Source: Glebionis coronaria (Eukaryota; Streptophyta; Magnoliopsida; Asterales; Asteraceae). From it: a DNA stretch of 64,000 bases. A program made the translations under genes and the position numbers. Where the stretch lies: the NCBI GenBank assembly GCA_025667525.1, contig CM046881.1:31659665-31723664 (forward strand), given 5' to 3'. Under the pieces are notes generated by a model. That model did not search any database. It was not told the origin of the DNA and saw nothing but the letters and a program-made list of their open reading frames with translations. Positions 35,496 through 48,186 of this stretch are shown in pieces. The first letter of the stretch is position 1, and every line of letters begins with the position of its first letter.

Positions 35496-38400
35496 TGATG
35501 AGACTGCTTTTATACATAGTCTCATCGTCCAAATTGGGCTTAAAATGCATTAAAATCATCAAAATACCCAAATATATGCTTGTGTTTGTTGCTTGTGTAT
35601 TTTAGGTACGGATATTGAGAAAATGACAAAAGATCACAAGAATCAGTCAAAAACGAACACGGGAAACGAAGCCGCACGATGAACCAAGCCCTAATGAAGA
35701 ATTTTACAAAATCAACCCTTGAAGATTTGAAGAATCATGAAGATTGGTCCTCCAAGTTTGAAGAATTGACACTTTATACCCTTGTATCTTTATAATTACA
35801 AGTTTGGTCCCTAAAGTTTGTCAAAATTACAAAAAGGACCCTTAACTTTGAAGAATTGGCAAATTTAGTCCCTCAACAAAATTAAATTGTCAATATTGGT
35901 CCTTCAAGAAGTCAACAAACAAGTCAAAGTCCTTAAAGTTTGAAAACATGTCAAGAACAGTCCTTGAAGAATGAAGAAATTGCATGTTTAGTCCTTGTTT
36001 GAAGTTTGGAAACAATTTGTGCCAAAATTGCCAAATGATGAAACTTGTTTACAAAGGGAAATGAAGTTTGTGCCAGTTTATACAAAGTGGAAGAATGAAG
36101 AAAAGTGAAGGGGCAAACCTGCCAGACAACCTAAGACAAACCCCCACTCACAGCTTGACACCTCACCTACCTTAAACCTTCCACCAATCAAACACCTCCC
36201 CCTCTCCACGTCACAAATCCACTCACACTTTTTAAATTAACTTAAAACCGGTTTAAGTTTTGGTGGCAAACATACAATTTAAATACTTAATCTTTTTTCA
36301 GATTAAACACACCACTAATCCACCCTTGAACCCGAATTTTCCCAGCATTAATCCACTTCATAACAAAGGGGTTTTAATCCAACTTTTCCAGATCATTGAT
36401 TAACCATCATCTAAACCTAAAACCACCCTTAAACTCCCATCACCATCACCTCACATGTTTGTGCAACCCTCCCCTGCCCCACTATTCACTCTCAAACAAA
36501 AACTTGGCAGCAAATCAACATCCCACAACAATTTCGTGTTCTCAAAGGCTAAATGGACGTCCAAGATCTCTTTTTCATCACTGGCATCTCAGCTACAAGC
36601 CAAAGATCTTCACATGGCTTTGTTTTGACTGAAAAATTAAAAATCGTCCAAGGGCAAGATTGGAAGTTCAAGTGTTAGGGTTTTTAGCTTCTTATCAGTT
36701 CTAGAATCACATTGTAGCCTCTATATAAAGGCATTGTAGGACTTAGCATAGTTCTTGTTCTTGATTTTTCTCCTTTTTCACAAACTTTGTAAATCCAGTT
36801 TATTGAGGAATATAAATGGTTTAAGTGTTGTTGATGAGAAATATTGAGTTCCCTTTACATTTCAGTTGATTTAAGTTATAATTGTTTGAGTTTGGTTTGA
36901 TTTTCAGCAAAAAGTTTTTAAGTTTCAAAGTTTCTGTTTGTTTTTCAAAGCTTTCTTATAATCTTAAATTTCATTCAAAACCTGATAACATGGTGATTAA
37001 GTGTGTTGGTGTGATGGTATTTGAGCTTGTGTATGTCCATAACACCATGGCTTGTTCTGGTGTAGTGGGTACCCAAGTTTAAATAGCCATTGGTTTGGTC
37101 ATTTTTTTTTTAAGTTTATCATAATCTGACTTATAAGCTAAGGTTTCCTTCTAGCTTAATCTATAAGCTAGGGGCAAGCTCTTAAGCTTTTACACAAGCT
37201 TTCTTCCCTTTTCTCTTAGCAGATTCAAAGAGGAACATTTTCATCCATTTTGGTTAAGGAAAACTTCATATTCATCTCAACAAAGTTCTGCATAGGCCCC
37301 AGCCTATAGGGAGGTGGTTTTTCAACCACTAAGGGTCCTGGATGTAGGACCCTTAAGGTAGCTCATTGATCCTCTTTTCCATTTTCAGTTTTCCAAAAAA
37401 TATTGTGCTTTATGTGATTCTGCTTGTTAAGTTGTTAAATGTATGTTTGAGTGCTTAAAACTGCTTAAATAGGACTTGTATGCATGCTTAGATAGTGTTC
37501 AATCAGTTTGGTTAAGTCTTGATTAGATTTGCTTTGAAAAAAATTTAATCTGAGATTTAAAGGAGTGTTTGGATTTGCATATCTATCTGAGTTTCTTTGG
37601 AAGTTTGTGAGTTAAATCTGCTTTGAATCACTTATTAGGGTAGTATAGTTTGTATGTTAGCATAGGATTTTTATTTGAACAAGTTTTCAAGCAAGATTGC
37701 ATGATAAAATTGGTTATATAGCTTAAAATTCAGTCACTGCCTTTATTTGCTTATTTTGGTGAATTTTGCCAACCAAGTTGTTAAATCTGCTAGAAGTAGG
37801 GTTGTTCTAGGTTTGTGTATTGTTTATTTGCTAGTTGATTGACTTGTATGCATGATTTGAGCCTTAGAAACTCACTTGGGTGCACACTAAACCAACAAAT
37901 ACCTTTGAACTTGTGCATAAGCATATCAGCAACCTTAATCTGCTCATTTTGTGAATTTTTGATTGTTGAACTTGCTTATTTTTGCATTTGTTTTGACTCC
38001 TTATACTCCAAAGAGTATAAGGGTGCCCCCTGTTGTCCAAAAACATCACAAAGAGCAAGGATCAAGCCCTCTTGATCATCTTTTCACTTGTGAAGATACT
38101 CATTTTACACTTGTGTGTTCATCAGAAAGTTGAACATATCTGGGCACGTTTTGGCTTTCCTAAGCCTTAATCTTGGTTACCTTGGATTTGTGTTTGTGTT
38201 TTTGTGAGATTTAAGGTCACCGGATTAAGTGTTAAAAGTAAAAAAAAATAAAGAAAAAGTTTGCAAAAAGCGCACCCTGCCTGGGCTCGAACACGCGACC
38301 TTGCTTTCCAAGGGCTAGCGTGTTAACCAGTGATCCAGATGGCTTTTTTCCGTTTAGGTTTCATTTCATCATTTATTTAAGGTGTTTTGGTTTTGTAGCT

Positions 38401-39541
38401 TATTTAATTAACAGCTTTTAAATAAGCAATTTCTAGCTTATTTCTTTTAGCTTTTTCATGATTAGCATTTTTCCTAGGTTTGTATAAGGGTTGTTGACTT
38501 TTCTGAGCAAAAAGCAAATTTTTCCCTTTAATTATTAATTTATTAGGATTATTTTTAGTTTTAATTTTAGAAAATCATTAAAAAATAGAAAAAAGTAATT
38601 TAAAAATCTGGAAAAATAGTTTTTAGGTTTTTAATCATATTTTTAAGGTTTACAGCTTTTTAAGTTTTCAAATTAGCTTATTTTTTATTTTATAGGATTT
38701 TAAGGTTTTTAGCTAATTTTAAAATTTAATATAAAATTATTAAATAGGTTTCTGAAAATTTGGATTGCATTTTTGTTTTAGTTACATTATTTAGGATTTT
38801 TGGTAATTTTTAGAATTTATTTACAAACTTTTTATTTTTTTGAATATTTTAATATTATTTTATTATTAAAAATTGAAGTTTCATTTTTCCTAGTTTTTTC
38901 ATTTTTCCTAGGTTAAGGACATTAAATTAGTAGTTTTGTCACTTTCCAAATATTTTTTAGGCTTTTCAATTAATTTCTAGAATTAATTTAAGATTTAATT
39001 GTTTTTAATAGTTTTTAAGTGTTAAAAAATAGTTTAATTTGTTTTTAAAATTTTTAAAAATAGTCTTTAGCTTAATTAGGACATTTTTGAGGTTTACAAA
39101 CTATTAGATCTTGTTTAAGGCTTTTTAATAATTAAAAGTGATTTTTAGGGCTTTAATTAGCATTAAAAAGTCATTATCTAATTAATTAAAAGGTTTTAGC
39201 AAGTTTGGATTTTTTGTAAACTCTTAGAAAATTATTGGGGATTTTTAGTAATTTTTAGGAATTTTTAGGTTAAAATTTTAAATTTGGCACTATTTACGGT
39301 TTTACGTGTTCGCCTTTTTCGTCATTGTTTAATTCGTCTTTGTAATCGTCTTTCTCTTCTAATCCAATTTCTTTCTCAATCATTATAATCACAAACATTA
39401 ATCAACTCTTAACACAACGCACTTGCCTCCTCGAGAACGGACTCACTTAGGGTCATTCACACACGGTTTTCCTAAATCGTCGTGCACACTTGTCCTACTT
39501 TGTGCATCCTTTTCCTAAAGGTGTACAAAACTCCAACATCA
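35496..39541 (+). repeat. A4 3' LTR (4046 bp)
   Basis: Near-identical to 23124-27174, with scattered substitutions and small indels in poly-A or poly-T runs. It carries the same terminal hairpin, TATA box (36722-36730) and tRNA-like segment (38270-38343, -). Confidence 0.95.
38270..38343 (-). other. tRNA-like segment inside the A4 3' LTR
   Basis: Second copy of the segment at 25902-25975, with two or three substitutions; the B-box-like core GTTCGAG is kept. Confidence 0.5.
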
Positions 39542-40064
39542 ATCGTACGTACTAGATTTAAAACTTTCCTTTTATAGTATGATTACGTTTACGTGTTAGG
39601 ATTTTACGTATTACGTACGTGTTAGAACACGATAAGTATTTATTACGCACGAACACGCAATAATTATTTAACAATAATTAATCACGAACATGCGATCATG
39701 AAATCATGAACATAATTAAATCACGGACTAATATTAATTACGTATATATATTTATTACGAGCGTGAATAAATATATGAGGTCACGGTAATTATTTAACGA
39801 GAACACACAATACGCGAACACAATTAAAAACGAACGAACACTTAAACAACAAGACACAGAAAAACGGTACGGGTACCCCATATGAGGCCCCCTACCCGCG
39901 GCTACACCAACACCATGGGCCAAGCCCATCAAATTTTACAATGAAAAGGGGGTTAAGGTAAAACTTGTTTTCACTTTTCACTTTATAGAAGAAAAATTAA
40001 AAACCTAAAAAGTTTTCTCATTTCTCCTTCTTGCTCTTTGGCCGCCGCATACAACACAAGAAAA

Positions 40065-40593
40065 TGTTGATCCCAAACTTAGATCGATTAAGCTTTGTGT
40101 ATACGAGATTAGATCAAGTATAACACGTAGAGAAACCTTTGTTATATGCTTTGTGAATCTAAGTATTATGCGGAATTTAATACTTAAACAAGAACACAAG
40201 ACATAAACAAAACTTTCACTTTGATTATGAATGTCGAACTTGCTTACAATGAAAGATGTTTACGAATGAAAACTTATATAAAACTTTATATTAAACATTA
40301 ACCTAAAGGCCTTCTTTTATAGACTAAGAAGCCTTGTACAATAAGCTACATATCAACTATTCTAGGTAAAGATAAACATAGGAAATACATTGTCGTTTCT
40401 ATCCTTACTAGAAGTATTCTAGAACATAATAAACGTGTAGCTTATATCTTCCATCAGTGCTTGTCTTCAATCTGTCAACGCTTGACTTTAACTTGTCAAC
40501 GCTTGAGCTGTCAGCGCTCACTTTGTTCTTGTCAACGCTTAAGTTGTTCTTGTCAGCGTTCAAGTGATCTTTGGCCTTAATTTATTCCCAACA
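40065..40593 (-). mobile_element. Copia-type solo LTR in the G3 5' LTR
   Basis: 529 bp with TG...CA ends, flanked by GAAAA (40060-40064 and 40594-40598) and absent from the G3 3' LTR, so it inserted after G3 did. On the minus strand it starts TGTTGGGAATAAA, like the C1 LTR, and shares ATTCCGCATAA with it. A TATA box (TATAAAAG) is at 40314-40321. U3 holds five copies of AGCGYTGACA (40473-40562). Confidence 0.85.
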
Positions 40594-41433
40594 GAAAAGG
40601 GGGTGTTCGTTTGATTTTGATCTTGAATATTGTACGTGTGTTCGTGTGTGTTCATCCTCGTTAGATCCACGCATTTAGTATATTCTTTTTATCCATTTTC
40701 TTTTTGATTTGATCTAATAATTAATTAAGAACATGATGTTTTTAAAACCTAATTAAAAACATAGATCAAACATGTAAATGGTTATTGGGTAAATCAAAAA
40801 GGGATGTTTTTAGGGGTGTTTGTTGGCCGGAGCCTAAACCGAACCCCAAGGGGGTCTCGGTTTGGCTACTAGACCACCACCGAGACCATATGGTCCCGGT
40901 TTGGTGGTGTGGGTCCCACGGCAGCAGCAAAACAAAGGGAACCCCAAAGTGGTTCGGGGTATGGTGTCGATTTCATGTCCGGTTCATGGTTTCTAGTCAA
41001 GATCCGGTTCATAGTTTATGCTAAGATTATTTTTTTATAATCATATGTTAAAATTAAATTAATAAATATGACATGGTTAATTTAATAAACATGACTTAGG
41101 TTATAATTTAATTATTAGATCATGAAATTATTAACCTAAGTATTTTATATTTTCTAGACTTATATATAATTAATTATTTAAAAACCATGGTTATAATTAA
41201 TTAATTAACATGACTTAGGTTATATTATTAATAAATAATAATACATGTTTTAACCTAAGTATTTAACTATATTTAATTAAAAACATGATATATTTTAATT
41301 AAATACTTTTAACCTATAGTTTATTTAAATTACATGAAATAATTAATAAACTATACATTATGTCATTATGACCTAGAAAATAATCAGAAAAATACTTAGG
41401 CTTATATAATTAGCTTAATTAACCAGCTTATAT

Positions 41434-41600
41434 CTATTTATGGAAACTTTCTATTTTTAGAAACTTATCTATTTTAAGCAGTAATTCTATTTTTGGAAAC
41501 TTTCTATTTTTGGAAACTTTCTATTTTTGGAAACTTTCTATTTTGGATAACTTTCTATTTTTAAAAACTTTCTATTTTACGAAACCTGCTATTTTTAGAA
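41434..41600 (+). repeat. Tandem repeats in the G3 5' LTR
   Basis: Seven units of about 17 bp with consensus CTATTTTTGGAAACTTT, the last ones diverged. The 3' LTR copy has eight. Confidence 0.8.
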
Positions 41601-42854
41601 AGTTACTTATTATTACACAGTAAGTATAATAATACATGAAATACCAGAAATACTTAATCAGAATAGACAAAATATAAGATAAACACAGTTTAAGGCTTAA
41701 AACAGTAAAACATGATATGAACATATAAAATAAGCTAAGACATGACATAAAAACAGTTACGTATTTAGTAAGCAGATACTTATTCATGTATGTATTTATG
41801 TAGCATTAGTGATACCGAAGTAGGATTCTCCTCAGTTCATCTTCTTCGTTCACTAGACATAAGGTACGGATTCCCGTCCTTTCAGTATGGACATTCTTTC
41901 CTTATTAGGATTCCTCGTATGCAGCCAAATGTTTTCCCATAGAATAAGTTTATATGTTTGACTTTCTTATGTTTAATTTAGAATTACCTATAGCCATATA
42001 CATGCATGACCAGTTTCACCTAGTTATGGAGGTACCATAACCATAACATTAGAGGCACTGATGTTATGACTTCACCACGGCGGAGTGATTGCTCGTGGCG
42101 TCCCTTCAGCTTTTGGCCATATTATTATATTTATCATGTGGGGCGTATGAGTGCATCCTAGTTACATGTTTTTCAGTAGATTACTCAGTGTGAATGTGGT
42201 GTGTACCTTGCATCCTTCACAAGGAGCTGATCCCTCCTACCCAAAAACCAGTATATTAAATTAGAGGCAGCCCCTCTAATTTGCATGATGAGGTCACCCC
42301 TCCAAGTATTCATGCACGGTGGATTTTCATGACCTATATTGGCTAATGGTAGAACATGCTAAACAGTTTTTATAAGATAAACATAAGGCTTTTCAAACTA
42401 TAAAACCAGTTTTACCAAGACTTAACCAGGTTACTCGGGACTTAGTTTCTTCCGCTGTTATATGTTATATGCTTATCCTATTCATGCTTTATTGTATATC
42501 CGTGCACTGAGCGTATTGCTCAGCCGTTTTCCTTTTCTATGTTCCCAAAACGGCAGGTACTCAGGGACGCTCGTAGACTTTAAGCGTACATGCATATGGA
42601 CTGGAAGCTTTCTAGCCTTTCTTTACTTTATGCATTATCTTTCCTTTGATACACTTGCTATGGACATTGTTTAGTCCTTTTCTTTACAGTACTTATGTTT
42701 GTGTGTGATGAGCTTTACTTTTGGACTACCGATGTTTGATTCCGGTATTTTCCTTTTATGGTCATGAAATGTTTAGACATTTTTCCTTGTATGCTTTGAT
42801 GATACGCCATAATTACGCGTGATATTCCATTATCAAAATGGGGTGTTACAATTA

Positions 42855-42867
42855 TGGTATCAGAGCC
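42855..42867 (+). promoter_or_regulatory. G3 primer-binding site
   Basis: TGGTATCAGAGCC, four bases after the 5' LTR end; initiator tRNA-Met type. Confidence 0.85.
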
Positions 42868-43307
42868 AAGGCTTCGACCTGTAGGCTCTCAAATATGACC
42901 TGTGATTAGTGGGTAGTCACTACGGTCTTCCTAGAACTGACAGTCGTTTTTCATGCATTCATCATTTTTATGCATACATATACATGTCATTGTCGCAGGT
43001 TTATGACTAAGTAATGGTTGGTACAGGACTGACCCTATTTAGTCGCATGTGTTTTATCGAAACTTTTAAATTTGGGACCGACCCATAGGCGTCCCCTCGC
43101 CATGTCTTTTATTTTAGGTGAACTGACCATAGGCGTTCACTCTCGAGCATACAAAAGTTTTCATAAAACTGCATCATGCATTCATACATAAAGTTTTCTT
43201 GCATAAAATTTTTCTCTTGAGATTTTGGTATAAATTTTTTTCATGTACATATATATATATATTATGTTTTGATCTGTTTAATCATATGTTTTATATTATA
43301 CTGTCAG
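42868..43307 (+). other. G3 leader
   Basis: Non-coding leader. It ends TATACTGTCAG directly before the gag ATG, which looks like a 3' splice site and may mark a further leader intron; no donor was fixed. Confidence 0.45.
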
Positions 43308-44981
43308 ATGGTTCTCACACGCAAACAGGAACAACTCAATGCTGCAATCCAAGCTGCAATGCAGGCTTTGCTTCCTCAACTGAGGAATGACATCAGGGCT
43401 GAGGTTCAAGCTGCCAACAATCAGCAGCATAATCAGGCACCTCCTCCTCCTCCAGTGACATTGGCAGTATGGCTGGAGAGATTCAACAAGCTCCGTCCTC
43501 GAGCTTTTGAGAAAACAGATAGCCCCAGTATTGCTAAAAGCTGGTTGGCTCACATCGAGAAGATTTTCAATGCTATGGGTTGTGACCCCGCGTACAAGGC
43601 GAGGTTGGTATGCTATCGGTTCGAAGGTGATGTGCTAAATTGGTGGTTAGCGTTGATGCAGTCTGAGGGAGGTGATGAGTGGGTTGCTGGTTTGACTTGG
43701 GCTCAGTTCAAGGACAGGGTGATGGAGCAGTTCTTTCCCAAGGCTGAGCAAGATAAGCTCAAGAGGGAGTACCATGGGATCCGACAGAGAGCTGGGGAGA
43801 ATAGCAACGAGTTTATGCAGCGCTTTCTTCGCTTAGCGGGTTTCCTTGGTGCGACAGCAGGTACTCCTGAAGAGCAGGCACACCACTTTAGGTGGGCTCT
43901 TCGCACATCGGTCGCAAACAATCTGGTGTGTGCTACGTTCAACACTGTAGCACAAGTGGCCGATGCAGCACGTAAGCTGGAGATACTGCAGGAGAGAGAT
44001 GAGTTCGGGGAAGCTGAGAGACCCGACAAGAGGTAAACATTCGTATTCAAGCGGTGATCAACCCGTATTCTTTCCATATATGTCAATTATTCATCTCTTT
44101 AAAATGTATCTTCCAGGCAGAAAACTGGGGACCGGTCTCAGCCGGCTACTCAGCAGCAGCCTCATCAGCCCAAGGGAAACGGTCAGACTAACGACCGTTC
44201 TGCTACGGATAGGCGTGGCGGTAATGATAGTTACCGTAACAACGCTGGACACTCCAACAACAGCAGGTCCTAATACTTACGCAATTTGCTTATGATTTCA
44301 TGTTATAACTCATATTCTGACACTTTAGCAAAAACTTCTACCAGGAACAATGGAAATGGTAGGGACCAGAACCAGAGAGGTTCACAGCCTAGCCGTCCAG
44401 CTATCACTGGTATTCAATCTTACGATTATCCGCATTGTCCTTTGTACCCTATTTTCATGTCTTATGTAAAATGTTTTATCAGGTTCCCAGCCAGCCAGAG
44501 CACCTGCTGGAGGATTTACTCATCCTCTTTGCTCTACTTGCCACCGTAGGCACCCAGGGCTATGTCGTCGTAACACGGACGCATGCTTCAAGTGTGGTAT
44601 TCCTGGCCATATCATGAAGGATTACCGTAAGGGCGAGATGGAGGGCACATCGGGACATGCTGATTCCAAGCCGCCTCCTACCACTGGGCGTGTCTACACG
44701 ACATCTCGAGACCAGTCCAACAAGTCTACAGGTACCATCACTGGAATCTTGTATATGTATGGTCAAGCTGCATGTGTTCTTTTCGATACGGGTTCTACTC
44801 ACTCGGTTATTTCTACTGCGTATCCTAAGAACATTAGGATGCTCCACATGCCACTAGAGAATATGCTTACTATTTCCACGCCTCTGAGGGACTCTGTATT
44901 AATCACCCATGTATACAAGAGTCTTCCCCTAGAATTTGACGATAAGGTTCGACCTGTTGACGCACTTCCTTGGACATGAAT
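43308..44981 (+). CDS. gag: G3 gag and start of protease, four exons
   Basis: Start at ATG 43308, just after a splice-like CAG. Exon 1 (43308-44032) encodes the Gag core: [13 protein letters not shown] near 43470, NWWLALMQ near 43639, QFFPKAEQ near 43732. Exons 2 to 4 (44117-44266, 44345-44409, 44483 on) keep one frame, with junction phases 2, 2 and 1. Exon 4 has a knuckle-like [14 protein letters not shown], where the last Cys is Tyr, then the protease motif [11 protein letters not shown] (D-T-G at 44784-44792). Without splicing the frame stops at 44036. A one-base frameshift near 44964 separates it from the pol frame. Role: capsid, RNA packaging, polyprotein cleavage. The introns are inferred from splice signals and frame, not from RNA data. 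Confidence 0.75.
44033..44116 (+). other. G3 gag intron 1 (84 nt)
   Basis: Donor AG|GTAAAC, acceptor TCTTCCAG|G; phase 2. It contains the stop that ends the unspliced frame. Confidence 0.7.
44267..44344 (+). other. G3 gag intron 2 (78 nt)
   Basis: Donor AG|GTCCTA (weak), acceptor CTACCAG|G; phase 2; stops in all relevant frames, more AT-rich than the exons. Confidence 0.65.
44410..44482 (+). other. G3 gag intron 3 (73 nt)
   Basis: Donor CTG|GTATTC, acceptor TTTTATCAG|G; phase 1, T-rich. Confidence 0.68.
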
Positions 44982-47900
44982 GACTTCGACATGATTTTGG
45001 GCATGGATTGGCTATCCAAATATCATGCTACCATAGACTGCCATTCATATCGAGTTATCTTCGGTGATGCTAATGCACCAGAGTACATTCATAGCGGGTT
45101 CGTACCCGGACGGTCTGTACAAATCATATCTACCCTGCAAGCGCGTGCACTACTGTCACATGGCTGTGAGGGTTATCTAGCTACGGTTCACGACATGGAT
45201 GCTGAATCTCCATCAATTCAGGATCAACCAATAGTGTCGGAATTTCAAGATGTATTTCCAGCAGAACTTCTGGGCATACCACCTGCACGAGAAGTGGAAT
45301 TCAGCATCGAGCTTATTCCAAGAGCTGAACCAATCTCCAAGGCTCCTTATCGCATGGCTCCCATAGAGCTGAAGGAGCTGAAGGATCAACTGCTAGAACT
45401 TCTAAAACGTGGTTTCATTCGACCGAGCGCATCTCCATGGGGCGCACCGGTCTTATTTGTTAAGAAGAAGGACGGCAGTATGCGTCTTTGCATAGACTAT
45501 CGCGAGCTCAACAAGATTACTATATAGAATAGGTATCCACTGCCGCGTATAGACGATCTGTTTGACCAACTCCAAGGGGCCAAACACTTCTTCAAGATTG
45601 ATCTTAGCTCAGGCTACCATCAGCTACGGGTTAAGGAGTAGGACATCGATAAGACTGCTTTTCGTACCCGTTATGGCCACTACGAGTTTGTAGTTATGCC
45701 ATTCGGCCTGACAAATGCTCCAGCAGTGTTCATGGACTTGATGAACAGAATCTTCCATGAATTTCTGGACAAGTTAGTCATTGTCTTCATCGATGACATC
45801 CTGATTTTCTCAAAGTCCAAGGAGGAACACGAAGACCATCTTCGTACAGTACTACAGATTCTTCACCAGAAGCAGCTGTATGCTAAATTCTCCAAGTGTG
45901 AGTTCTGGTTAGACAAGGTGGCATTCTTAGGTGACATTGTATCAGCAGAAGGAATCACTATGGATCCAGCGAAGGTTGAGGCCATTACTAAGTGGCCGAG
46001 GCCGACTTCAGCAACGGAAGTTCGCAGTTTCTTAGGCTTAGCTGGCTATTACCGTAGGTTCGTGGAGAACTTTTCCCGCTTAGCACTACCATTGACCAAA
46101 CTGATGCGGAAAGGGGAGAAATTCGTCTGGACTAAAGAACGAGAGAAGAGCTTTGAAGACCTGAAGCAGAAGCTAGTATCTACACCTATTCTTACTCTCA
46201 CATCTGGTACGGGTGGATTTCAAATCTACAGTGATTCATCGGGGAAGGGACTTGGCTGTGTTCTCATGCAACATGGGAAAGTGATCGCGTATGCTTCACG
46301 ACAGCTTAAGCCTTATGAAGAAAATTACCCCACGTATGACTTGGAACTTGCTGCAGTCGTGTTTGCATTGAAGATATGGAGGCACTACTTATATGGAGAA
46401 TCATGTGACATTTTCACGGACCACAAGAGCTTGAAGTATATCTTCACTCAACGTGAATTGAACATGAGGCAGAGGAGATGGTTAGAGATGTTGAAGGATT
46501 ATGACATTAATCTACAGTATCATCCCGGAAAGGCAAATGTAGTATTAGATGCTCTTAGCAGGAAGTCCGGTATGATCAACGACATTAAAATTGAGGAGGA
46601 AATCATAAGAGACTTGAAGCGACTAGACATCGAGATCATGGTACGTGGACGGCACGGTTACTGGGCTAATCTTAGAGTAGAACCCGAGTTACTATCTAAG
46701 ATCAAGGAAGCTCAGAAAGATGATGGAGAAATCTGGGCGATAGTACAGAATTTGGAGAAACAGACGGAATTCAGAGTAGATGCAGATGGTATCGTATGGC
46801 AGGGCACGAGACTTCGTGTTCCTGATGACCAAGCACTCCGGGAAGCCTTGTTAGCTGAAGCTCATAGATCCCCATTCTCCATACATCCTGGTTCGACTAA
46901 GATGTACCATGACATCAAGCAATACTTTTGGTGGAGTGGTATGAAACAGGATGTGGCCACTTACGTCTCCAAATGTCTTACCTGCCAGCAGGTTAAGATC
47001 GAGCATCAGCGATCTGGCGGTCTCCTTCAACTGTTAGATATTCCAGAGTGGAAGTGGGACAAAATTACCATGGATTTTGTTACCGGTCTTCCGCCTACCA
47101 AGAGGAAGCAAGATGCAATTTGGGTTATCGTAGATCGACTTACCAAATCAACTCATTTCTTACCGATCCGCAAGGAAGATCCGGTAAGTAAACTCGCCGA
47201 TATGTATAGAAGAGAGATCATGAGACTCCACGGTGCACCATCCAGCATCGTCTCAGACAGAGATCCTCGTTTCACTTCGCGATTTTGGAAGAGTCTGCAG
47301 AAAGCTTGGGGTACACAACTTAAGCTTAGCACGGCTTTTCATCCTCAAACGGACGGACAGTCGGAGCGAACGATTCAAACATTGGAAGACATGTTGAGGT
47401 CATGTGAGTTGGAATGGACGGGTGATTGGGACGATTACATCTGTTTGGTGGAGTTTGCATACAACAACAGTTGGCACGCAAGTATCAAGTATGCTCCTTT
47501 CGAGATGTTGTATGGCAGGAAGTGTCGCGCCCCAATCTGCTGGGATCAGGTTGGCGAGCGAACACTTGAAGGACCAGAAATCATAGAGATGACCAATGAA
47601 AAGATCGCAGTAGCTAAGCAGAAACTTCAGGAAGCACGATCACGTCAGAAGAGTTACGCCGATAAGCTTCGTAGGGACATACATTTTAACGTAGGAGATC
47701 ACGTATTCCTTAAGGTTTCGCCGGCACGTGGTGTTAGACGCTTCGGGATTAAAGGGAAGCTCAGTCCTCGTTTCATCGGACCGTTTGATATCATTGAACG
47801 AGTCGGTGAAGTATCTTACCGGTTAGCGTTACCTCCGCAGCTTTCACATGTACACAATGTGTTTCATGTCTCCTTACTCAGAGGGTACCAGTATCATCCC

Positions 47901-48110
47901 CTTCACATGGTTCAGTATCCACTGGAACAAATACGTGAAGATCTCACTTTTATAGAAGAACCCGAGCGAGTTCTTGACAGACAAGAACGAGTCATGATAA
48001 GGAAGACGATTCCATTCGTCCAAATCCTATGGAGGGATCATACCGAGCGGGAAGCCACTTGGGAAACAGAGGAGTCTATCCGGACTTCTTACCCTCATTT
48101 CATATTTTGA
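44970..48110 (+). pseudogene. pol: G3 pol: protease end, RT, RNase H, integrase, chromodomain (two stops)
   Basis: One frame broken by TAG at 45525-45527 and 45639-45641, both at positions where Gln is usual. The protease end has [12 protein letters not shown] near 44994. RT has a FIDD box at about 45787-45798 and [11 protein letters not shown] near 45699. RNase H lies near 46220-46560. Integrase has the HHCC region near 46862-46990, TMDFVTGLP near 47070, VSDRD near 47251 and GQSERT near 47356, with exactly 35 residues between Asp and Glu. The end (about 47950-48107, [14 protein letters not shown]) is chromodomain-like, which targets integration to heterochromatin in Tekay/Del elements. All catalytic residues are present; only the two stops and the upstream frameshift disable it. 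Confidence 0.95.
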
Positions 48111-48170
48111 ATTCGGGTATGTTCTTCTTTTCAGTTTAATTTATCTATAATTCGGGGACGAATTATTCTT

Positions 48171-48186
48171 TTTAGGGGGGAAGAGT
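48171..48186 (+). promoter_or_regulatory. G3 polypurine tract
   Basis: TTAGGGGGGAAGAGT before the 3' LTR. The preceding CTATAATTCGGGGACGAAT is usual for Tekay elements. Confidence 0.75.

Larger units (their letters stand above)
23124..39541 (+). mobile_element. A4: full-length Athila-type Ty3/gypsy element, nested in G3
   Basis: A 16,418-bp element with two 4.05-kb LTRs, TGATGAGACT...CCAACATCA, flanked by ATCGT at 23119-23123 and 39542-39546. The primer site TGGCGCCGCTGCCGGGGA fits the tRNA-Asp type used by Athila. It encodes Gag and Pol. Roughly a dozen differences are visible between the first kilobases of the two LTRs, so the insertion is fairly recent, though later than G3 by position. 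Confidence 0.95.
23078..42850 (+). repeat. G3 5' LTR, split into 23078-23123 and 39547-42850
   Basis: The first 46 bases lie left of A4; the rest resumes after its target duplication. Without insertions it is about 2.8 kb, matching the 3' LTR (2832 bp). It includes a copia solo LTR at 40065-40593 that the 3' LTR lacks. The piece at 40600-42850 is otherwise nearly identical to 48750-51018. Confidence 0.92.
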
